A stretch of DNA of 64,000 nt from Pyropia haitanensis (taxonomy: Eukaryota; Rhodophyta; Bangiophyceae; Bangiales; Bangiaceae). This document shows, in pieces, positions 53,298 to 63,111 of this stretch (positions are counted from its first letter, which is position 1; every line of letters starts with the position of its first letter). The notes under the pieces are model-generated. The model saw only the letters and a list, made by a program, of their open reading frames with translations, searched no databases and was not told the origin of the DNA. Both the position numbers and the translations under genes were made by a program. Location: contig SDUX01000003.1 in NCBI GenBank assembly GCA_008729055.1, forward strand, positions 1,364,001 through 1,428,000, read 5' to 3'.

Positions 53298-55467
53298 CTA
53301 CACCTCCTTTCCCACCGTGGGAGCTTCACGTTCGCGCCTCCGCGCCGACACTGCTGCGGCGACGAGCTCCTTCTTGGTCGGGTGCTTGCGCCAGCCAAGA
53401 TGGTGACCGACTTTGCGCAAGCCCCCATGCTTGGCAATAGCGGCGATCAGGTCGCCGCGGTTGACAGAGCGCAGATCTGCCAAACGGGGCATGATCTTAC
53501 CCTTGTGGCCAACACCCTGTCAGGTACAAAAAAGAGGGATGGGGAGGGAGAGGGGGATGCGGGGGTTTGTCAGGCGCCACCGCAGAGTCAGACACAGCGG
53601 CCAGACATCAAGCATAAGACCATGACAACCGCGGGTGAGAGGACCACTCGGCAGATGCAGCAGCAGCGGGACGACGAACCACACAACTGACCATGATTGT
53701 AGATCCACCTCAAACAGCGCCGGAAACAGCATCGATGGCGGCAGCAACCAAAACACAAAAGAAAAAAGTCAGCGGAACACCAGCGCACCACAGCAGGCAA
53801 AAATAGACAAGGAAGGAAACGCTCGCAAGACTTACCAGGGCCACGTTGGCCGCCACCAGCTCTGTCTCCACGTTCCGGAGCTCATTCCAATAGCTGTGGG
53901 GTTTGCGAACCCGCGGCGCGGCCTCCACCGGCGCCGGCTCATTGAGCGGAAGCGGATGGAGCGGCGACGGCAAGACCAATGACACCCGCGTGGGTGCGGT
54001 CGGTGCCACCACCCCTACCGCTCCAGAGCCCGCCTTCATCCGGGGCACGCGGGGCGGCCGCCCCGGCGGCCGCTTGACAGCCGCCCCGGCACTGGCAGGG
54101 AGCGCCACCACAGGCGCCGACGCCGACGCCGGGGGCCGACCGCGGCGGCAGGGCGCCTCGACCGTCAGTGATGCCGCCACGACCGGCCGCCGCGGTGGGC
54201 GACCACGGCGGGGCTTGGCCACCGTCCCGGCGGCGGGTGGTGACGGCTCCACCGCAGGCGCAGCGCTGGCCACCACAGGTGGCGGCGACGGCAACAAGCG
54301 GGGGCGCCCCCGCCGCCGCCGAGGCTCCGCCGCCACCCCGGGGGCGGCTGGCAGCGGCTCCCCCGCGGGCGCGGCGGCGCCCTCCACCGGCGACGCCGAC
54401 GGTGACAGGCGCGGGCGCCCCCGCCGGCGCTTGACGACCGGCGTTGTCACCGGCGGCGGCTGCGGTGGCGGCACAGTTACCCGCGCCGTCGGCGGCGCCG
54501 ATGACGGCCGCGGGGATCGGAGCTGGCGGCCTCGCCGAGCCTTGACGGCCGCCGCCGCCGCCGCTGCTGCCTCGGCAGGCGGCGGCGCCACGGGCGGCGA
54601 CGCCACTGCGGGTGCCATCACCGGTGCGGGCGGCGGCGGGCGCGGCACGCCGCTCGGCCGCGGCGCCACTGGCGCCGGCCGCGGCGGCGCCACCGGCGCC
54701 TGCCGTGGCGGCGACGGCGGCGACAACACCCCCGCCGCCAACGCGTGTGGCCGCACCGGCAGTGGCCGGGCAACGCCCCGGCGACCCGCTGCGCCTTGGC
54801 GCACCCCCCCCACCGCAGCGGGCCCCGCGTCCACCGCCCACGATGCGCTGCCGCTGCCGCCGCCGCCGCCGCCGACCGGGCGACCGCGCGCCCCCCCCAC
54901 CCGCAGCACCGCCAGTGCCGACCCAACCGCCCGCGGCACGTGCACGCGCGGGAGCAGCCGCACCCGCCGAACGGGCGGCGCGTCTGCTGCGTCGCCTCCG
55001 TCGCCGCCATCCCCGTCGGCCGTCGATGGCCGGCCGCCGCTGCCGCAGACGCCGCCGCCAGCCAACGATGGGGCGGTCACGCCGCCGACCCTCTTTGCAC
55101 GATGTACCCGGTCGGCGGCCATGGTCGTCTGTGGCAGCGGCGGCGACACCGGTGCCGACGGTGGGGCGGCACGCCGCCCGCCGGCCCGCACATCGTCGAT
55201 GCTCACAACGCCGGGGAGCCGGCCGGTTGGGCCGCCAAGCGGGGCGGGGGCAGCATTCCACGACAGCGGCGATGGGCACCGCGTCCACGAGCCCGCCCAG
55301 GTGCCCGTCCACGACGACGCACGCGCGGCCGCGACGGGGGGGGGTGGGCCAACCACCGCCCGCGGGCGTGGGGACAGCGGCCGCTGCGGCGGCACGGCCG
55401 CCGACGCTCCGTACGCCGCCGGGGGTAAGAAGGCGGCAGGCGAGGCGGGTCGGGGGGGGGGCGCCAT
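53298..55467 (-). CDS. AT-hook protein with conserved C-terminal helical motif
   Basis: This is a two-exon gene. Exon 1 is 55467-53836 with a GTAAGT donor, and exon 2 is 53516-53298 after CTGACAG. They join in phase 0 to give about 616 residues. The region encoded by 54600-54050 has at least five AT-hooks, which bind the minor groove of AT-rich DNA: VKARRGRQLRSP, KRRRGRPRLSP, RRRRGRPRLLP, KPRRGRPPRRP and PCRRGRPPA. A related PPGRPPR follows. The splice junction lies inside a C-terminal block, SYWNELRNVETELVAANVAL, then GKIMPRLADLRSVNRGDLIA and AIAKHGGLRKVGHHLGW. Its W-N-L-E spacing and GG motif resemble helical repeats I recall in plant and algal DNA-associated proteins, sometimes plastidic. 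The N-terminus is Pro/Ala-rich and could be a transit peptide. Nuclear or plastid chromatin is therefore open. It is divergent from the SUZ12-like gene. Confidence 0.75.
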
Positions 55468-55952
55468 CGTGGAGGACCTAAGCCCGCGAAGGGGCCCCGA
55501 GGGGAGCAGCACGCGGCGGTTCCACCGGGGAACCGGCAGCGACGGGGACAGACGGAGAACGAAACGACCGCGAGCACCACCGCGCCCGACGCGACAAGAG
55601 AAGGCGGTCGGTCGCGCGCGCACCGGCAACCGGAAGGCAATGACAATCTCCGTTCCCCAACTTTCATTCCAATTACTGTAGTTCCTCGAAATTTGCGACA
55701 ACAACAAGAACGAACAGCAGGTGCCCCCCCCTCCAGACGCCTCGTCTTGGCCCATACACGATGCCCCGACATACTCGAGGTTTGACACCACTGCGCAGGG
55801 AACAACAACCTCGCCCGTTGCGGAAGGGTACCTCGCCCCTCCCCGATGCCAATCTGTTCTTCTTTTTTTTTGCTTCTTCACCTCCAACCTTCGTGCCCGC
55901 GGCCGGTGGGTCACCCTCGCCCCCCCCCCTTGCCGCGCCGGCGGCGGCAGCC
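55468..55952. promoter_or_regulatory. Divergent promoter region, AT-hook gene / SUZ12-like gene
   Basis: About 485 bases separate the start codons. The centre (about 55630-55720) is distinctly AT-richer than anything nearby, with CAATTACTGTAGTT, followed by a pyrimidine-rich leader with a T9 run near 55862 before the SUZ12-like ATG. A bidirectional promoter is the natural reading. Confidence 0.5.
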
Positions 55953-57857
55953 ATGGCGCCGACTGCCTTCCCCCCACTGCCGCCGCTGCCACTGGCGGCG
56001 CGCGCGGCGCCGCCCTTTCGGCAGGCCTCCCACCGGGCGGTGCCGTCGCCGCGGCCGCTGCCGGCCGGCGTGCCGGCGCTCATCCTCGGCGTCACCGTGT
56101 CGCTGATTGGGGCGCCGCGGGGGGCGGCGAGTGGCGTTGGGGGGGGGGGTGGAGGCGGGCTGGCGCTGCGCGCCGCGTCGCCGCCGTCAGACGGGGGGGC
56201 GGGCGGGGGGGGCGGAGGCGGGGGTGGGGGGGGCGGCGGTGGCGGTGGGAGTGGCCCGTCGGCGTACGTGGCGCTGGTGGCCGAGGCGCCCGCGCCGGGC
56301 GGCGGCGCCGCCGTGCCGTCGCTGCTGAGCGTGGCGGTGCTGGCGGGCCACGGCGACACGGTGGGAGTGGACCTGCGGCCGGGGGTGGTGGCGCTGCTGG
56401 CGGCCGCCGCGCGGCCGCCTGCGGCGTCGGCGGCGGCGTCGGCGGCGGCGGCGGCGGCGGCGGCGGCGACTGCGGCTGCCACTGCCGACGGCAACGGCGA
56501 CGGCGGCGGCAACGGCGACGGTGACAGTAGCGGGGGTGGCGGCGGCAGCGGCGATAGCGGGGGCGTGCCGACGGTGGCGGCGGCGGGGGGGCGGCTGCTG
56601 CTGCGGGTGGCGGGCCGCGCGGCGGCAGGGGCGGTCGCGCCTGGTGGCGGAGATATCGTCCTCTACGCCGCCGGCCGGTGGGCGGCGGTTGTGCCGGGCG
56701 CGGGGGCGGTCGCGTCGGTCGGCCGCGGGGGGGGGTGGCGCCTGCGGCTGGCGTGGGTGGGGGGGGTGCCGCCGCTGCCGGGCCTCCCCTCCTACGCCCT
56801 CTTCCTCGGGCTGCCCGTGTCGCCGGCGGCGGCCGCCGCGGCCGCTGCTGCTGCGGCGACGGCGTATGGGGGGGGGTCGCCGCCCGCCGTGGATTGTGGC
56901 GGCGGCGGTGCCGGTGGCGGCAGCGGCGGCGGCGGCGCTGCCGGCGCGGTCGCCGCGTCCCCCCCCCCAGCGTCGGGCCTAGCGTCGCCCTCCGCTGCCG
57001 CGTCAGCGGCGGCATCGGTCGCGGCAGCCGCCGCGGCGGGCGCCCCTCCCATCCCCCCCCGCGTGGAGATTGAGTACACCGTGGTGGGCGACGGTGGCGG
57101 CGGCGGCCGGGAGACCCGCCCTGACACTCGCTGCCCGCTCTGCCACATGGACGGGCGCGGCGTCGACGGCCTGCGGCGGCACACGGCGGACGGCCACGTG
57201 GGCGTGGCGGTCACGTTTTTCCGCGCGCTGCAGCAGGGGGGGGCGGACGCGGGGGGACCGCCGGCCCACCCGACGGCTGCCCCCATCGAGCGGTACCACG
57301 CGCAGATTGAGTGGCTGCCAGAGGCGTCGGCGGCGGAGACGCTCGTCCCGACGGGGGGGGACCTGCTGTGCGTGTCGGCGCGCCGCTTCCCGGCGTACGC
57401 GCGGTGGGCCAGAGGTACGCTTTGGTTTGGGGCGGGGGGGGGGTGGGGAGGGCCACCACTGGGGGGAGGGGGCACGCGCCGCACCGGGTGGCGTTGAGAA
57501 CAGGATCGGCAGGCGCTGGCGCTGCGGCGTGTGTGGTCGCGACTGGGCCGACCGTACCCGGGTGGCGCTTGCGAGGTCAGCGGACGCGCACTAACGGAGA
57601 GCGTCTGGCGGGTGCTTTAGCGGCCGTGCTTCCCCTCCCCCCCGCCCTTTTCCGCGTGCGCAGCATCGGCCGCCCACCGTCGGTCCACCACCCGCCGCCG
57701 CGCGGGGCGCCTGTCGGCAGCGGCGGGGGCGGCCGTCCTCCCCCCCGCCGCCGACGCCACCGCCGCCACCATCACCGCCGCCGCCGCCGCCGTCGCTGCG
57801 GACGTGCCGTCTGTGAGCGCCGCCGGGGCATCCCCGCTGGCAGCGGCGTCGGACGGC

Positions 57858-57888
<31 letters not shown>

Positions 57889-59404
57889 GCCGCGCCCTGC
57901 GTGCGCAGTCTGTCACGGACGCCGGGTTGCCACCGCTGTACGTTGCACGTCGGGGAAATGGGCGGGCCCCCTATCGCGCTGGCCGGGTGGACGCCGTTTG
58001 TGAGTGTGGGTGGGTGGGTGCCGCGGCGGGTGTGACGGGCGTGCCGGGCTGTGTCGGTAGGTGGCGGCGATGGCGGCGGCGGCGGCGGCGGTGGTGGTGG
58101 CCTCCGCTTGTTGCTTGGGCGGCCACGGGGGGTGCCGCGCCAGTCGCCCCCCGACGTGCATGGCGGCTGTGGTTGTAGCAACTGTGGTAACTGACTCGCG
58201 TGTGGCGTGCTCGTGGTGCCGGCCGGTGCGGACGGCGGTGCTGTCGTGGTGGCCACCCCGTCTTGCCCAACACCGTGTCGACGGACCACCCTCTGCGGCA
58301 CCTGCGCCTCCCCCCTGCTTCCCCCACAGGCCAGTGTCAATGGCGGCCGCGAGCGGCGGCAGCGCCTCAGCCCACCCCCCCTCTCCCCCCCCCCCTCCCC
58401 CCCCCGCGCCTCCCGCCGGCGCTCCGCCCGCCCCCCCGCGCGGCTGGTGCCGCGGTCACCCCCCCGCGCCGCTCCCGCCCCCCCGCCCCCCCCTCCCCCA
58501 CCGCCCACCCTGGCGCGCCCTTCCCCGCCCACCCCCTCGCGCCGGGCGCGTCGCGGCGGCTGCCGCCCTACACGCCGCCGCCCACCACCAAGGGCAGCCC
58601 GCCGCCGCCGCCCGTCCCGCTCGCCGCCGCCCTCCGCCGCGGGCGCTACTTTCACACCATCAGCCTGGCGCCGGTCACCCCCCCCCCCCGCCCTCCCGCT
58701 CCACCGCCACTGCCACCGCCACCGCCGCCGGGGACGGCGCCGCCGCCGCCGGCCTCGACCCGGACTCGGAGGACGAGCTGGACGAAGCGTGGGTGACCGC
58801 CATGGACGCGGCGCGCCTCGCCGCCCTCCCCGTCCCCGCCGCGGATGTGGCGTTTATGGCGTTGTGGAATGGGCACGTTGCCGCCGCGCCGCCGTGGGGC
58901 GACCGCCACGTTGCCGCGACGCTCGCGTCGTTTGTGGCGGCCCGGCGCGGGGCGCTCGCCGCCGCCGCGCTCCGCCCGCAGCTCGTTGCCCACATTGGCG
59001 TGCTGTACGAACACGGGCTGGTCGACGCCGCCGCCGCGGCCGCGGCGGTGGGCGCGCTCGCCACGCCGCCGTCGTCGCCGCCGCCGCTGGCGGGCGGGGG
59101 GGCGGCGGCGGCGGCGGCGCCCGCGGCGGCGGCGGCCACGGCGCTGGGTGCGGGTGCCGCCGCCGCTGCCGGCAGCGGCGGCGGTGGTGCTGGCGCCGGC
59201 GGCGATGGGGGTGGGGGCGGGCGCGCCCGCGGCCGCGTCGCGCTCGACCCCGCCGAGGCGGTCACGGTCGCCGCGGCGGCCGAGGCGGAGGCCGCGCTCG
59301 CGGCGGCGGGGATGGCCGCCCGCGGCGGCCGGCCGACGCGACCGCGGCGGGAGGCGGAGCGCCGGCCGACGGGGGGGCGCCGCCGGAAGCGGCCGCGGTG
59401 GTGA
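55953..59404 (+). CDS. SUZ12/EMF2-type Polycomb (PRC2) protein with VEFS box
   Basis: Exons are 55953-57414 (donor GTACGC), 57664-57999 (acceptor GCGCAG, donor GTGAGT) and 58330-59404 (acceptor CCACAG). Both junctions agree in phase 1. Within exon 3 the frame shifts at the C12 run 58678-58689, giving about 957 residues. Exon 1 encodes Gly/Ala-rich N-terminal sequence, then a C2H2 finger near residue 394 (CPLCHMDGRGVDGLRRHTADGH) with the GL..H spacing of SUZ12. RYFHTISLAPV recalls the FFHS motif before the VEFS box. The VEFS box follows: DPDSEDELDEAWVTAMDAAR, DVAFMALWNGHVAA, HVAATLASFVAARRG and HIGVLYEHGLVDAA. SUZ12 scaffolds PRC2, and its VEFS box activates the E(z) methyltransferase for H3K27 methylation. 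All hallmark pieces are in order, so the call is strong despite low-complexity insertions. The C-terminus is basic. Confidence 0.85.
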
Positions 59405-59539
59405 GGGGGGAGGGGGGGGGGGGATCGAGGGGGGGAGGGCGGCGTACGGCCGTGGTGGGGGGGCCAAGGGGGTCTCCCCTGCCCGGGGGGGCTGGGGAAG
59501 ACGTGAACGGGCTCGGCACACACGCGCGGAGGGGAGCGT

Positions 59540-59575
<36 letters not shown>

Positions 59576-60230
59576 GCAGTGGTCGGCGGCAGTGGCGGCG
59601 TAGGGGTGGCGGCTTTCGTTTGTCTGTTCCCCCCGTCCTTGTGGACGTGCCCATGGGCAGGCTCCTCGCTGTGCCCGCCTTTGTTGCGCACCCCGCGTAC
59701 AGACGCGGCCGTGCAGGCGATAGGGGCGGGTGCCACCGGCGCGTCTGCTCTCGCCAGGCATGGCGGTGCCGGCGCGCGGGCCGCGGGGCCTTGCAGGCGC
59801 CAGCCCCACGCTGGCAGACGTGACAGCTGCCCGGCCGGGCCCCGTTCGTCTGGTTGGCCGCCCGTCGCCGCGCTCGCCCGCCGCCCCCGCCTCCTCACCG
59901 GCAACTCGCCTGGTGGCGTGTGCCTGTCGGCGTCATGGTCCCCGCCGCCCGCGGCAGCGTCGCGGGGGCCCGGTGACCCCCCCGCGCGGTCCCGTCACCC
60001 CCCTCCGCCACCCTCGGCTGCGCGTCCCCTGCCGCCGCATGGTGCCCACCCCGCACGCTCCGCGCACCCCCCCCCCCCTCACGCCGCCTACTCCTCCCCC
60101 GCCGCCGACCGGTGCCCACCCCGGGGCGCACGGCCGGCGTTTTCTTCCCTCGCCCCTGTGTGGTCACTGCCTGCCGCCCCTCGGGTCACCCGCCCCGCAC
60201 CCGGCGCCCCTTGCCCGCGACGCCGCCGCC
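59405..60230. other. Intergenic region, SUZ12-like to ACT-like gene
   Basis: GC-rich, with G-runs at its start and a GGC repeat near 59540-59575. The overlapping open frames have no motifs. The last 250 bases are C-rich and may form the leader of the next gene. Confidence 0.5.
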
Positions 60231-61736
60231 ATGGCGTTTGTTGGTGGTACCCCACCGCCGCGGCCGCCGCCCCGACTGCCGCCGCCGCGCGCCGCGGCGG
60301 TGGGCGGGCGCCCCCCCACGCCCGTCGGTGGTGGGGCCCCCCACCGCCGTCGGCCGGGGCGGCGGCGGCCACTGCGGGTCCCCGCCGCGGCCGCCACTCC
60401 TCCCCCCGCCACCCCCCCCCCCCCCCCCCACCCCCGCGTCCGCGTGGCTCTCCTCCGACCTCTACTCGGCGCTGCTGCGCGACGACGCCGCCGTCGCCAG
60501 CCGCGAGCCGGTCCCCCCCGACGTGGCCGCCGCGTCCCCCGCGCTCGACGAGCGGGTCCGCCTCCCCGCCGGCGGGCACCTGCCCCTCCCCGCCCGCCCG
60601 TCCAACACGACCGTCTTTGTCGTGGCGCCGCCGCCGGGGCGGGCGCCGGCGGTCGTCGCGTTTGCCGTCGACCGCCACGGCCTGACGCTGGACGTGGCGT
60701 GGGCGGTCGCGGCCGCGACGGGCGTGGCGGTGGCGGGGGTGACGCCCGCACTGACCGCGGCGGGGTGGCTGCTGCACGGCCGCGCCGAGGCCGCCGCCGC
60801 GGTCACGGGGGAGCGGGGGTGGCGGGGGGGGGCGGCTGGGGCGGGGGGGGCGGGGTGGGGGGGGACGCCGACGGCCCCCGCCGGTCGGGGCTGCGGCTGG
60901 AGCACGGCATGCTGCTGACGCTCGGCGCGGGCGTGACGCCCGACGCGGCGACGGCGCAGCAGCTGGCGACGGTAGTCGGGCTGGAGCTCCGCGCCCGCCC
61001 GCCGCGGCCGCCGCCGGCGGCGCCCGCCGCGTGGGCGCGAGTGACCGTCGTCCCGCCGGCGGCGCCGTCGGTGCCGCCGCCGCTGCCGCTGCGCGACCGC
61101 GGTGGCGGCTGTGGCGGTGGCGGCGGCACGGTGGTGCGGGTCGGGGTGGCCGAGGCGCTGGTGGCGTCGACGGCGGCGGCGGCGGCGGCTGCTGCGGGTG
61201 CTGCAGGGGAGGGCGGGCTGGGGGCGGGGGGTAGCGCGGACCTGCCGACCGCGTTGGCCGCCGCCATCGCCGCCGCCGCCGCCGCGCCCGTCACGTCCAC
61301 GACGGTGGCGGCGGGGGTGGGCGGCGCCGGCCGGGTGGAGCTGGCGTTTGTGGTGGGCCCCGCCGCCGCCGCGGGCGTGCGCGGCGGCGGAGGGGGGGGC
61401 GGGCCGACCACCGCCACGCGGCGGCTGGCCGCGGTGGCCCTGCGGGTGCTGCGCGCGGCGGCGGCGGCGGCAGCGGCGACGTCGGCGACGGCGGCAGGGG
61501 AGCCGCCGGCCGAGCTGTGGGCGCAGACGTGGGGGGGGGGCTCGGACGCCGCGCCGGCGCTGCTTGTTGCAGAGGCGGTGTGGGTGGCCAGCCCTGCGGG
61601 CCGTGGGGGGGACGCCCCGGCGGATGCCTATGCGTTTGAGCGGTACGCGACGCCCAACCTGCGTGGCCGCGCGCCAGAGGTGCCGTATGAGCGGGTGGGG
61701 GACCCCGCCGAGGGGGGGTGGGCGACGGGAGGGTAA
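60231..61736 (+). CDS. Plastid-targeted ACT-like domain protein, frame-interrupted
   Basis: The first frame from the ATG at 60231 (MAFVGGTPPPRPPPRLPPPR) resembles a transit peptide. At the C18 run 60412-60429 the coherent sequence moves to a second frame: AWLSSDLYSALLRDDAAVAS, NTTVFVVAPPPGRAPAVVAF, then AVDRHGLTLDVAWAVAAATG. At the G-runs 60824-60864 it returns to the first frame: RLEHGMLLTLGAGVTPDAAT to LTLG-type and GRVELAFVVG segments. It ends with FERYATPNLRGRAPEVPYER. The VVAFAVDRHGLTLDVAWAVA stretch has the beta-turn-helix wording of an ACT domain (v.v.DrpGLl.dva..l). Later parts could be degenerate repeats of it, as in chloroplast ACR-type proteins that sense amino acids. That assignment is tentative. 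No catalytic motif is seen. Confidence 0.5.
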   Translation: MAFVGGTPPPRPPPRLPPPRAAAVGGRPPTPVGGGAPHRRRPGRRRPLRVPAAAATPPPATPPPPPHPRVRVALLRPLLGAAARRRRRRQPRAGPPRRGRRVPRARRAGPPPRRRAPAPPRPPVQHDRLCRGAAAGAGAGGRRVCRRPPRPDAGRGVGGRGRDGRGGGGGDARTDRGGVAAARPRRGRRRGHGGAGVAGGGGWGGGGGVGGDADGPRRSGLRLEHGMLLTLGAGVTPDAATAQQLATVVGLELRARPPRPPPAAPAAWARVTVVPPAAPSVPPPLPLRDRGGGCGGGGGTVVRVGVAEALVASTAAAAAAAAGAAGEGGLGAGGSADLPTALAAAIAAAAAAPVTSTTVAAGVGGAGRVELAFVVGPAAAAGVRGGGGGGGPTTATRRLAAVALRVLRAAAAAAAATSATAAGEPPAELWAQTWGGGSDAAPALLVAEAVWVASPAGRGGDAPADAYAFERYATPNLRGRAPEVPYERVGDPAEGGWATGG

Positions 61737-62253
61737 CAGGTCTAGCCTTCCCTCGCCGAGTGGAACTATGCCATGGTGGGGCTTGTTTGCTGCAGCGGGA
61801 GTGGCGGGGGGGGGGGAGGGCACCCGCAGTGTGAAGATTGAGGGGGGGTTCGGAGTGGGGAGTGCACCGTGCGGCTGGTAGGTCATGGCTCGTAGGGTAC
61901 GTCTGCTCTTTTTATGGTCGGTCGGCGCAGCCAAGAAAGCATTCAGGACGAAACGCATGGCGGTCACGGACACCAACGCAAGCAACAGGCAACACATAGA
62001 GAGAAGAAAAAAGACAACTCGGCAGAAAATAGACACGGAAGAGGGATGAAAAGAAAAAAAAAAAAAAAGGGTGGGGGGGGGGCCGGACAGGGACATAAAA
62101 AAAAGAGGTTCCCAGCAGCCAAGATCGAACCCCCGCGGAACAACCCCACGTCACAGCAGATTCAGACGGTTCAAGAAAGACACGAGAGGCCCCAAAAAAA
62201 GAAGGAAAAAAAAAAAAGAAAAAAAAAAGGGTCGAAGAAGAAAGGCGGCAGGA
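61737..62253. other. Intergenic region between convergent genes
   Basis: This 517-base stretch separates the 3' ends of the ACT-like gene (+) and the zinc-finger gene (-). It is A-rich on the plus strand with A runs at 62050-62066 and 62203-62228. A fragment at 62123-62140 looks like half a tRNA T arm but cannot be completed. Confidence 0.5.
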
Positions 62254-63111
62254 TCATGCCTCGGTCGCCCGTGCGTGCTTGCGCTTGTAGTGCCGCTCCA
62301 GCAGCGTCACGTCCTTGAACGCGCACCCGCACGCTGCGCACACAACGCCCTTGCCCCCGTGGGCGGTGCGGAGGTGCTCGATGAGCTTGGAGCGGTAGCC
62401 AAAGCACATCTTGCGGCAGATGCCGCACCGGTACTGGCGCTTGTGGTGGTGAATGTTCTTCTCATGCCGCCGCGTGTACTCCATGAGCAGGAAGGAGACG
62501 CCGCAGACCTCGCACGGGAAGGACGCCTGCGCAATGCCGACGCCGTGGCGGGTGGTCAGGTGCTTTTCAATGTTGGTCTTCCGCGTGAAGTAGGTGCCGC
62601 AAATGTAGCAGCAGCCGCCGGGGTCCCCGCCGCCGCCGCCGGGGGAGGATGACCGGCCGCTGGAGGGAGGGGGGGGGGCCGCTGGCAGGTCGCCGCCGGC
62701 GTGGCCCCCGCCCGCATCGCCAGTGGGAGGTGGAGCGGGGGGAAATGCGCCAAGTTCGGCGGATGCGCCCGCACGACCGTCACCGAGGGCGCCCCCGTAC
62801 GCTTGGACGTGGTGGGCGTGTGCGTGGGGGTGGGCGTTGGCGCGGGTGTACCCGAGATCTGCGCCGGCCCCGAGCTCGTAGCCCAGCCCGCCGCCGCCAC
62901 AGCTGCCGTCGCCAGCCGCTGCCGCCGCCGACCCGTGCGGCGGTGCTTGCACCGACCGGGGTGTTCTTGCGCCGTCAGAGGACGTCATAGACCCGCTGTC
63001 ACAGTCGGTCGAGGGCATTGACATGGAGCCGCCCGCTTGCAGCAGCAGCATGCTCGCGGCTGCGTGGGAGCGGGGATCCATATCCGTAGTCAAGAGCGTG
63101 GACAGGTCCAT
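62254..63111 (-). CDS. C2H2 zinc-finger protein with four fingers
   Basis: This is an intact frame of 285 residues from the ATG at 63111. Upstream codons in frame lack another ATG. Residues 1-165 are disordered, rich in Ser, Gly, Ala, His and Pro, with hydrophobic-acidic MDLSTLLTTDMDP at the start that could be an activation patch. Four C2H2 fingers fill the C-terminal 115 residues: CYICGTYFTRKTNIEKHLTT with RH, CEVCGVSFLLMEYTRRHEKN with IH, CGICRKMCFGYRSKLIEHLR with TAH, and CAACGCAFKDVTLLERHYKR with KH. All zinc ligands are present, and short linkers separate the fingers without the TGEKP sequence. It is probably a nuclear DNA-binding regulator. Its targets and any orthologue are unknown. 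Confidence 0.85.
   Translation of the reverse strand: MDLSTLLTTDMDPRSHAAASMLLLQAGGSMSMPSTDCDSGSMTSSDGARTPRSVQAPPHGSAAAAAGDGSCGGGGLGYELGAGADLGYTRANAHPHAHAHHVQAYGGALGDGRAGASAELGAFPPAPPPTGDAGGGHAGGDLPAAPPPPSSGRSSSPGGGGGDPGGCCYICGTYFTRKTNIEKHLTTRHGVGIAQASFPCEVCGVSFLLMEYTRRHEKNIHHHKRQYRCGICRKMCFGYRSKLIEHLRTAHGGKGVVCAACGCAFKDVTLLERHYKRKHARATEA

Noticed and set aside
62118..62150. A tRNA T-arm-like stretch on the minus strand (GGGGGTTCGATC)
   Set aside because: I could not find a pairing T stem, acceptor, D arm or anticodon arm on either side, even allowing an intron or a permuted order.
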